64,000 nt of DNA from positions 34,485,542 through 34,549,541 of the forward strand of contig OX388305.1 in assembly GCA_947579605.1 (NCBI GenBank), written 5' to 3'. The notes under the pieces were generated by a model. That model was not told the DNA's origin, searched no databases, and saw only the letters and a program-made list of their open reading frames with translations. The DNA is from Athripsodes cinereus (taxonomy: Eukaryota > Arthropoda > Insecta > Trichoptera > Leptoceridae). Positions 56,448 through 64,000 of the stretch are shown here, one piece after another. The position numbers and the translations under genes were made by a program. Numbering within the stretch: position 1 is the stretch's first letter; every line of letters starts with the position of its first letter.

Positions 56448-57532
56448 TTAAAACTCTTAGAACTCTTTTAAGACGATGTCATAAGAGATTCTGAAATTTG
56501 ATATTTAAATTACATTTAAAAGAAGTATTTCGGACCTGACTGAATAGAAAAGATTGAATTATCGGTGCAGTTATATTGACAAACATTGGTGCATGTTTGG
56601 AACAACAATATTGTCTTTCTCCAATAGTTGTAACCACTTCCTTCTGTCTAGGAATATAGATCTTCTGGATTTTTATATATGTACCTACTGCTACTTTTTA
56701 CTGCTATTATTTATACATAGTTAGCCCAATTTTATATTTATATCATCATATTGATTGTGATTGTGATACATGGTGATTGCTTTTTTTATCTATTGATGTT
56801 TTTGAGATAACTTTATTTATTGGTTTTTTAAATGGTGCTTAAATATTCTGTAGTGTTTTTACAGAATATTGTAAGTTATTTTTTTTATTAATAGGTTATA
56901 TTCGTGTGGTTGTTGTTTTAGATTCTTGTATTCATATTTGTTTATGATTGTTATATGTATGTTGTCCACTGTCCAGCAATTAGGTTTCACAACTGTCAAG
57001 CTGGCAGTGGTATATTTTATTCAAATAAAATAAAATAAAATAAATAAAATAAAATATGTTAAACTTTAAAGTTCTTAAGTACATTAATTTGTCAGTAAGA
57101 TAAGAACCTTAAAATTCTTCAAGAGAAAGACAATCTCAATGGATTACTTATGTTTCCTTTGTATGGAACATTCTTGGAAATGGTTTATAAAAAAAAATAC
57201 ATTAGTACGGGAAAGTATGGTTGAAATAGGTTTTTATTAAAAGTGTTTCGTTGTATTTGTGAATCTCCCATCTGGTGGGAATAATGTATTTCTACAAAAT
57301 GACTGAAGCGTGCTTACAGATGTGTTGTCAGTTCGGTACATTCTTTATGATACGAATTGGATTATCGGATCCTATTATTACGAATACAAACTAGCAATGT
57401 TTACTACACGATACTCTCTCTCGTCGATCCAACAATGTTAGTAATTGTAACTTCCATACATTTCATCCTGCGTCAACGTCCTATGTCAAAAAAATATACA
57501 CTATTTTTCATGAAGCATTTTTTATAACACAG
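56448..57532 (+). other. AT-rich; LINE 3' end at 56.7-57.05 kb
   Basis: CACAACTGTCAAGCTGGCAG followed by a run of AAATAAAATAAAAT (57022-57055) marks the tail of a plus-strand LINE without visible coding part. The remainder is unassigned. Confidence 0.45.
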
Positions 57533-58170
57533 GCCTAACCCAACCAATTACAATCGATGGTCAAAATATTGAAAGAGTAGAATCGTATGTCTATTTGGGT
57601 CACACTGTCAAACTGGGTAGGGATAATATGGAAGCTGAACTGGAAAGACGAAGAGCTTTAGGATGGGCTGCATTTGGCAAGCTTTCAAATGTCCTAAAAT
57701 CCCCAAACATTCCCATTCACCTGAAAACGAAAACATTTGATGCATGTATACTTCCAGTGCTCACTTATGGGTTCGAAACATCTGCTCTGACAAAAAGAAT
57801 TATCAATAAACTTCAAGTTACACAAAGAGCAATGGAGAGGAGGATGTTAAACATCTCACTCAGGGACCGAAAAACAAATGTTTGGATACGGGAAAAGACC
57901 AGGGTGACAGATGTGGCTCAAAGAATTGCAGAACTAAAGTGGAACTGGGCAGGTCATGTGGCACGTATGTCTGATAATAGATGGACGAAGAAGGTGCTAG
58001 ATTGGAGGCCTAGAACAGGACGCAGAAGCGTGGGCAGGCCTCAGACAAGATGGTCCGACGATATTAAGAGAGTGGCGGGCCTGCACTGGAAGAGAGTAGC
58101 GTCTAACAGAGATTTATGGAAGTCCAAGAGGGAGGCCTTTGTTCAATACTGGACACAAGAAGAAGGCTGA
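57533..58170 (+). CDS. RTE reverse transcriptase C-terminal domain
   Basis: The frame is open from about 57533 (LTQPITIDGQNIERVESY) to a TGA at 58168-58170, about 212 codons. YLGHTVKLGRDN, LGWAAFGKLSNVLK, ILPVLTYGFET, WNWAGHVARMSDNRW and VGRPQTRWSDDI follow the same order as in the protein at 6689-7918. The two proteins are clearly homologous but well diverged, so they represent distinct subfamilies. The nominal methionine at 57595 is not a biological start. Confidence 0.85.
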
Positions 58171-58175
58171 GGTAA
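57533..58175 (+). mobile_element. RTE-clade LINE, family E relative, 5'-truncated
   Basis: The coding tail is followed by a GGTAAGGTAAGGTAA microsatellite (58171-58185). It is truncated within the thumb, so the catalytic palm is gone. Confidence 0.8.
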
Positions 58176-58183
58176 GGTAAGGT

Positions 58184-58364
58184 AATTTTTTATAAAAAAA
58201 GATTTATTTGGGTTTCTGTTACAATCCCAAGTACAACCTTATACACCTTTCACAGTAAGTTAATAGCTTGTATCGGGAAAGGGGAGTTTGCCGGCACCTG
58301 GGATCGAACCGCGAATCTCATGTGCATGAAGCCAATACTCTACCTCCTGGCTATTGATGAACTC
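58184..58364 (-). mobile_element. tRNA-derived SINE, copy 9
   Basis: Complete reverse copy, inserted immediately after the RTE tail. B box GGTTCGATCCC is retained; the head is more diverged (ATAGCCAGGAGGTAGAG). Confidence 0.85.
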
Positions 58365-58442
58365 GATGGTATGGTATGGTACGGAACTAGCATGGTATGT
58401 GAACTTCTATGAGATGAACATATTCTACTAATAGAAGTGATT

Positions 58443-58698
58443 AGAGAATCAGCCAACAACGAGCTAACTGGATTGGCCACAACATCAGGCACCCAGGACT
58501 ACTCATCGCCATCGCGGAGGGTAAGACCGAGGGAACAAATGGCAGAGGCCGACCAAGAGACGCATATATGGACCAACTGAAGAGGGACATGAACTGTGGC
58601 TCATACGTAGAGCTTTTGACTGGCTGAGAATAGGGAGGAATGGAGAAGAAAAACCAAACTCGTTGCAGACCAATCCAATGGATTGTAACTAAATATAT
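58443..58698 (+). pseudogene. RTE-like LINE C-terminus, family C (copy 3)
   Basis: Starts at RISQQRANWIGHNIRHPGLL-equivalent sequence and ends with the DQSNGL stop. A deletion near 58612 shifts the frame. Exact 12-bp duplication ATAGAAGTGATT at 58431-58442 and 58699-58710. Confidence 0.85.
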
Positions 58699-58710
58699 AT
58701 AGAAGTGATT

Positions 58711-59400
58711 CTTTTTTTTAAAAATTCTGAATATTTTTTACTAACTATGTAGAAGCTTTTTACTACACTGAACCAAGTATTTCACAGTATAATCACACCA
58801 CATTCTCCATTTACATACATTGAAAGTATTGACTGTGTATTGTTTTTGCTTATTTTCAGCATTCACTCGATTGATCACACTTGCACTAAATTTCCTTTCA
58901 TTTCCTTTAATTTCCTTTGTAGAACGAACAATCATCTGCAGTCTCTTTACTTATAGTTGATATGATTGAACTATTATATTCAATATTTTAGATTTATTCT
59001 ACACTTTCAAAAATCATTTCACATCGACATTCTAACATAGGCATATTTGTACGCATAAAATTACTGTTTCGATGCTAATATTATGATCTTTGAAAATATT
59101 AGTAGATATACATAGGTATATTATTATTGTATTGTACGGAGTATGTTTGTAACATTTCATCAGTTATCCTGAGGGGCATAAATCATTCGGTCGTAACTGT
59201 AACACATTATTATTATAACAAAATAATACATCCCTACATTTTTATATCAAACGCGAACATAGCAAGTAATAACAGGAACCTCCCTCACGCTCCTTTACCC
59301 ATACAAATACAATACGACACACCAGCCGTATTTAGGACTTGAAAGTAACTTGAATTAGCAGTACTTGTGCGGTGTGTACTAATCCCATCCAGTTTATTAT
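58711..59400. other. AT-rich spacer, nothing recognised
   Basis: CATTTCCTTTAATTTCC is a local imperfect repeat near 58895. No gene. Confidence 0.4.
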
Positions 59401-59898
59401 ATGAAACTAATTTGTTATTACTTACCGACACTTATGTATGTAAGCGAAACGTGGACATGGTTGAAGAGGGACCAAAGTGGAATAAATGCTGTGGAGATGA
59501 AATTACTGAGGAGGATGGTTGGTAAAACGTTACGAGATAGAGTGAGGAATGAGGATATTAGAAGAAAGAGTGGATACATGAACAGTGTTGTGGATAGAAT
59601 GCGTGTAAATAAATTGAAATGGTTTGGTCATGTGGAACGAATGGAAGAGGAAAGAATGACAAAGAGGATATACTTGTCTGAAAGGAGGGGTGTGAGGAAG
59701 CGCGGGCGTCCGAGAACCACATGGCTCGATCATATAGATCAAATTCTCAAGGAAGGCCGTGTTTTGAATAAGAGAAACCGACGTGCGTGCTTGAGAAATT
59801 GTATGACTGTAGAAGAAGCAAAAGAAGCAGAAGTATGTAAGGGCAGATCTGTATGGCTTTCCGTTCTCTCTGCCTACCCCACTTGGGATATGGCGTGA
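59401..59898 (+). CDS. RTE-like LINE C-terminus, family A (intact frame)
   Basis: 165 codons. PTLMYVSETWTWLKRDQSG near the start, LRDRVRNEDIRRKSG, VNKLKWFGHVERMEEE, KRGRPRTTWLDHIDQI and LSAYPTWDMA at the end, then a TGA and a GATAGATAGATAGA tail (59905-59918). This is the best copy of family A and the reference for the six broken ones. It is 5'-truncated, with no catalytic palm. Confidence 0.85.
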   Translation: MKLICYYLPTLMYVSETWTWLKRDQSGINAVEMKLLRRMVGKTLRDRVRNEDIRRKSGYMNSVVDRMRVNKLKWFGHVERMEEERMTKRIYLSERRGVRKRGRPRTTWLDHIDQILKEGRVLNKRNRRACLRNCMTVEEAKEAEVCKGRSVWLSVLSAYPTWDMA

Positions 59899-59934
59899 GG
59901 GAATAGATAGATAGATAGACCTCAGTATTTATTT

Positions 59935-60263
59935 ATTTATCGCGTCGAAACTCAGAAAAAAAATCCAAATTAAACTGATCTCCAGTAGCTACTGTGCAAA
60001 ACGCACAGCACGTGGAGATGCGTCTTTAATATCCTCCATAGTGCATGTGACAGGGCACAATGGACACTCCAACGAGTATGGCATGGTCTGTGCTGCACAG
60101 CAGTTACACGTAGGAAGCTCCATCGTTCTCTATTCTCACGGAAATTACCTATACCAAATCCCAGTCGATTCAGGGTTTTTCATGTCCTGTATACTAGTTC
60201 GCCTCCTGCAGCAAGGTGTCCTTGGGCCACGAAAGGGCAATCTGCCAGGGCAGTCTGCTTTTT
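59935..60263 (-). pseudogene. LOA/Jockey-like LINE C-terminal zinc motif
   Basis: The minus strand reads LPTCNCCAAQTMPYSLECPL, then CPVTCTMEDIKDASPRAVRF and a stop. The C-x-C-x(2)-QTM-x-H-x-L-x-CP order followed by CT-x(2)-D is a conserved C-terminal motif of LOA/Jockey-type LINE proteins; here the histidine is replaced by tyrosine. Stops and frame changes precede it. Not functional. Confidence 0.65.
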
Positions 60264-60265
60264 GA

Positions 60266-61154
60266 CAGAAGCAAAAATAGTGTAAAACATAAATAATATT
60301 TAGAAGCTAATTAGTATATTTTAGCTCCGTATTTATTCTCCTATAAAATTAATAAAATGTCAATATATTTTGTTTCTAATAAACATGTTATCGTAAACAT
60401 GAGTTTTGTTTAAAATACTTGTATGTTTTTTTTTAAATGATAACCATTAAATGGACCATATCAAAAATTGATTGACATCTGAAGTATCAAAAATATATAC
60501 ATTTAGTTTTTTTCTATTACATATATCGTCATTACCTACTATATATTTATTATTCATTTATAGATTTTCAGTGTTTAATTATTATTAAATTTTCTTTCTT
60601 AAAATGACATAAAAATGTGTTAAACTGCGTGTTTTGAATACGGCTTAATAAGTACAGACCACATACCGTCGTTAGTTAGTATGTACCTAAATAAAATGTA
60701 CGTAGGTACTGTACAAATTCGCATGTTTTATTATTTATGGAAGATGTATTTCATTTCATTACATTTATTCCGTTTTTATAACAGAACACATTGACACACT
60801 GATAGCATTTGACACGGCCCATCAATTCTATAAAAAGAATAAATGATATTTATCATTTTTAATACATAAGCAGTATTAATAGTATTTAATATACTTTTGT
60901 GTCTGTTAATAATTCAGACTCGGTCACTTTTTATATCAACGTATATTGGTTGTCACTTTTCTACCACAACACGTACAGTGACTGTTCTATGAGGATGAAA
61001 TTATAATGTTATTTGAATCATTACTATTATCATATATTTATTTATTATTTTTTGTTAATATTCATTACTTCTTTTACGTATTCCTTTTTGATTATTATTG
61101 TCATCCTAATATTTATAACAACCGATGGGTTTTGATAAAAATAATGTTAATTAA
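60266..61154. other. AT-rich stretch, nothing recognised
   Basis: No exon, RNA or repeat. Confidence 0.4.
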
Positions 61155-61640
61155 TATTTAGACACATATTTATTTATTTTATTCTTCACTGTACATTGGT
61201 TACAATATTACAAAATAAAAACAGTGTATAAAAATATCAGTAATATAATTGTTCAATGTTCAGAGGGCGAGTTTATTGCTAAAATGCGATGACTTCCAAC
61301 TAACCCGGTTACTAAAATAAAAATTAAAAAAATATATATACATACATGTATAGACCCATACATATCACCAGTAAAAGTAGAAATAAAAATAAAAGCAACA
61401 ATAATGTACTTACGGACACATAAAAACAAAAAGTATTGCAGCGTCCACATGCATAAGGGAAAGAGAAAAGGATTTAGGAGTCAGATGCTAAATTCAATGA
61501 GTCAAAATTTTTGACAGCTTGTCTGAAAGAATGAAAGGTTGTTATCATCCTGATTTTCGTCGGAAGATTGTTCCAACAGCGAGTATTATGATCGAGAAAT
61601 GACTAATAAATAGGACTATCATTGCATTGAGTACTCCTTG
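61155..61640 (-). mobile_element. Jockey-like LINE 3' end (J3)
   Basis: The minus strand encodes DHNTRCWNNLPTKIRMITTF and SFRQAVKNFDSLNLASDS to a stop at 61474-61476, then about 320 bp of 3' sequence with CAGAGGGCGAGTTTATTGC (plus strand). Its tail matches 40431-40585. Confidence 0.75.
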
Positions 61641-61796
61641 TCATTGTATTAGTAACATTTAATTGTCTTGGATATGTATTTATTGTCTGTAGTGTTCTGT
61701 TGATTGAATAAATAAAATAAAATATCGTGATTATCAAATAAAATAAAATAAATATTTATTATTTTGTTTTGTGTTACTGTTGAGTATGACTTACGC

Positions 61797-61850
61797 ACGA
61801 CCGGTTTCGCGGACTCCGAGTTCGCATCATCAGGTGCTGATCTATACTAT
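61797..61850 (-). repeat. CTGANGA / GAAAC module with hairpin
   Basis: The minus strand has CACCTGATGATGCG, an imperfect hairpin (GCG-A-ACT / AGT-C-CGC), then CGAAACCGGTCGTGCG. The boxes are shared with 2139-2168 and 27262-27310, and the GAAACCGGT part with the foldback arms near 5695 and 5937. Confidence 0.55.
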
Positions 61851-61859
61851 TTGATAATT

Positions 61860-62487
61860 TAAAATGAAGTGTTACAAAGTAAATGCCGATACAATTAATG
61901 AAATTAAAATATCGTGGTTTGTAAAAAAGCTTAATAATTCTAAAACTGTAATTTTGTGTGAAACCATCAATCATGATTGTGTCAACGCATTCTTTTTTTG
62001 AAGAATTGTTGTTGTTTGATAAGTTGACGCCAAGTGTCTATTGATAAGTATATATCGGCTTTAAATATATCTAATCTCTATTACTTTCACAACGATTTAT
62101 ATAAAATAAAACACTTCATAAAAATTGCTTAAGCTATAAATATGTATAATATGGAGTATGATTTTACATTATCTTCAAAATCTTCGATAGAAATTTACAT
62201 AAAGGACAATATTTTCATTGTTACTTATTGAATTTTATTTTATGCCTTTGTTAAACGCCATGCCCTAAGTAAAAGTAAAAAGAAAATAAAAAAAATAGGC
62301 AAACTCATGTTTACTTGGAAAATTTCAGAAAAAGTCTTTAAATTATTATGAAAATGCTAATACTTAAAAAAGTAATAAGGACGAGAAAACCATCCGATAT
62401 AATGTTACCTCTATTAGATACTAGCTCTTAACCCGACTACGCTCAAGGAAAGAGATTTTTTATTTTATTTTACTTTTTAGCTACCCA
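61860..62487. other. AT-rich; short Helitron-like end
   Basis: ACTAGCTCTTAACCCGACTA at 62421-62440 resembles an inverted, worn Helitron-like 3' end. Nothing else. Confidence 0.35.
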
Positions 62488-62649
62488 TTTTTTTAAAGAT
62501 ATATCTGGGTTTTGTTACAAACCCAAATACAACCTTACACACCTTTCTCAGTAAGCTAAAAGCTTGTGTCGTAAAAAGGGGAATTTGCCGGCACCTGGGA
62601 TCGAGCCATAGATCCCTTGTTACTCTACCTCCAAACTACCGACAAACTC
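62488..62649 (-). mobile_element. tRNA-derived SINE, copy 10
   Basis: Reverse copy with an internal deletion in the head (anticodon-arm region missing near 62622) and B box GGCTCGATCCC. Confidence 0.85.
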
Positions 62650-63022
62650 GATATTAAATTAAAAAAAAATATAACACGGATAGATTTTTGCACAATACCG
62701 AAAATTATTTTGGCAGTACCGTGCAAAAGTTTTTTTTTTGAATATTTATACACTTAGGAATACTCTCTGCCGAAAAACAGAATAGATACTATTTTTTTGG
62801 TCTCGTTACAATAGTTTTAGTTTCGTTAAACGTTTATAGAAGGCAGTATGTTTCTTTTTCTTCTCAAATCGGTCGCTTCCAATCGCAGACAATCGTGATA
62901 ACCATGTTACAGAGGTCCATAGTTGTCTCCACTATAACTACTCCACTATTCTATCCTCTGTCTTGTTAAAAGCCCCTCAAATTGTGATACTATGCCTCCT
63001 GGAGTCTTCTTTAAATGATCAG

Positions 63023-63221
63023 CAGGGCTACTCTTGACAAAACTAAACACGATCTTAATCTAGTCTTGATCTTGATCATACGACGCACGAAGTGACTATT
63101 GGCCAAAAATACACGCAAACCGATCGCGCGTTAGCGGTGGCGCGGTATTTTTGACCATAGTCCCTTCGTGCGTCGTATGATCAAGATCAAGACTAGATTA
63201 AGATCGTATTTAGTTTTGTCA
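63023..63221. mobile_element. Inverted double copy of the 22.7-kb element
   Basis: The left arm (63035-63113) and right arm (63145-63221) are near-exact inverses (TGACAAAACTAAA and ATCTAGTCTTGATCTTGATC). Each arm matches the element at 22659-22793, and the left arm keeps the same 3' end (AGCAGGGCTACTCTTGAC on the plus strand). GATCAG flanks both ends (63017-63022, 63222-63227). Confidence 0.8.
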
Positions 63222-63227
63222 GATCAG

Positions 63228-63579
63228 AGGATATGTAAACAATAATATATTTACGAACAGACACAACAATTTCTGCGGGTATTGGAGATATTTTGATAAT
63301 TTTTTTAATAATAAGTTGAAAAGTAAACATTTCGCTGTTATCGACATTTTCCAATTTCGTTATTGTGATATCTCCTGCACCAGCACGACATGTCTGCTCT
63401 TGACTTTTCCACTTCAGCGACAATATAGTCGAGATAGCTTGTACGGTAATTGAATAATGTAAAAATAAAATGAACGTTGTTATACAACCACGTTTCAAAC
63501 AACATCAACTTTAAACTGCAGGTATTATTTATTGATTTGGCAATAAGGTTGTGGTAGTTTCTAAACATCATTCTTCTTC
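63228..63579. other. AT-rich spacer, nothing recognised
   Basis: A minus-strand frame of 101 codons at 63193-63498 overlaps the foldback and has no family resemblance. Confidence 0.35.
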
Positions 63580-64000
63580 TTCTTGCTGTGCCATGTCAGG
63601 TCCTCCCGACGTTGGCGATCACTCCGGCGAAAACCTCCCTGTCCTGTGCTGCTCTGAACAGGTCACCAATTGACCGGATTCCGGTCCACTCTCTAATGTT
63701 GCGCAGCCAGGACATCTGCTTTCTGCCAACTCCCCGTCTTCCCTCTATCATACCCTCCAATATAAGGCGGAGAAGACGAAACTTCTCTCCACGCAGCACG
63801 TGACCCAAATATGAGACCTTCCTCACTTTGATAATCGACAACAGCTCTCTCCTGGTTCCAGCCCTCCTAAGTAAGTACTTCGATGTTACTGACTTTTTCG
63901 GTCCAAGGTATACGGTGCATTCTTCGGTGTATCCACATTTCGAATGCTTCTAGCCGATTCATCACGTTTACTTTCAGAGTCCATGTTTCACATCATTACG
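63580..64000 (-). pseudogene. RTE-like LINE C-terminus, family F, runs off window
   Basis: From the window edge inward the minus strand reads ETWTLKVNVMNRLEAFEMWI, RRMHRIPWTEKVSNIEVLT, a frameshift near 63870, then RRELLSIIKVRKVSYLGHVL, EGRRGVGRKQMSWLRNIREW and FAGVIANVGRT with a stop at 63596-63598, followed by a GAAGAAGAAG tail. It continues beyond base 64000, so its true length and truncation are unknown. Confidence 0.8.

Noticed and set aside
63193..63498. A 101-codon minus-strand frame
   Set aside because: Its end overlaps the inverted element at 63023-63221 and the rest has no recognisable domain.

Overview
The window reads as AT-rich nuclear DNA from an insect, built almost entirely of transposable elements. 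Only one stretch of conventional host gene is recognisable: a single internal coding exon (11630-11820, minus strand) of a homocysteine S-methyltransferase. Its exon-proximal protein sequence, the Helitron-like, foldback and tRNA-SINE families, and the recurring TAGGTA-type motifs suggest Lepidoptera. A hemipteran cannot be excluded from sequence alone. There is no rRNA, no CRISPR array, no prokaryotic-style operon and no intact functional tRNA.

Retrotransposons dominate. At least seven non-LTR (RTE/CR1-like) families are present as 5'-truncated C-terminal pieces of reverse transcriptase ending in short microsatellite tails. I call them families A to G here. The longest are the family E copy at 6689-7942, which keeps the FADD catalytic box, and its relative at 57533-58175. 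An R1-clade LINE (30286-31806) is flanked by a perfect 12-bp duplication. Jockey/LOA-like 3' ends occur at 10715, 20880, 37729, 44155, 48975, 59935 and 61155. One tRNA-derived SINE family is present in ten copies (1309, 3935, 9765, 13880, 35768, 52848, 53908, 56273, 58184, 62488).

DNA elements are also diverse. They include a 926-bp mariner with its catalytic core deleted (18473-19398), hAT elements with exact 8-bp duplications (34992-35470, 37615-38291, 55273-55778), two Tc1-like TA-flanked elements (1130-1848, 45081-45446), a Harbinger-like element (33236-33755), a Helitron-like element (6434-7981), and many foldback elements with long inverted arms (2051, 4247, 5621, 8927, 10553, 15246, 15524, 37282, 47202, 63023).

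Region by region: 1-11.6 kb is probably one long intron of the methyltransferase gene, filled with nested insertions. 11.6-11.8 kb is the exon. 12.3-13.2 kb is an iteron-bearing DNA element invaded by a LINE. 15-20 kb holds foldbacks, family A LINE, mariner and hAT pieces. 20-30 kb is sparse LINE debris. 30-38 kb has the R1 LINE nested in a DNA transposon, then Harbinger, hAT and SINE copies. 40-55 kb is mostly LINE ends, tandem duplications and SINEs. 55-64 kb is hAT, SINE, RTE and LOA pieces, ending in an RTE copy that runs off the edge. The best value of the window is its readable insertion history: several insertions can be resolved to the base because a second, uninterrupted copy or a target-site duplication is present. 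I did not find a coherent undescribed gene system. The most unusual signals are an internal core cassette shared by elements with unrelated terminal arms, a five-copy iteron set, and a recurring CTGANGA/GAAAC module that resembles hammerhead ribozyme core boxes.
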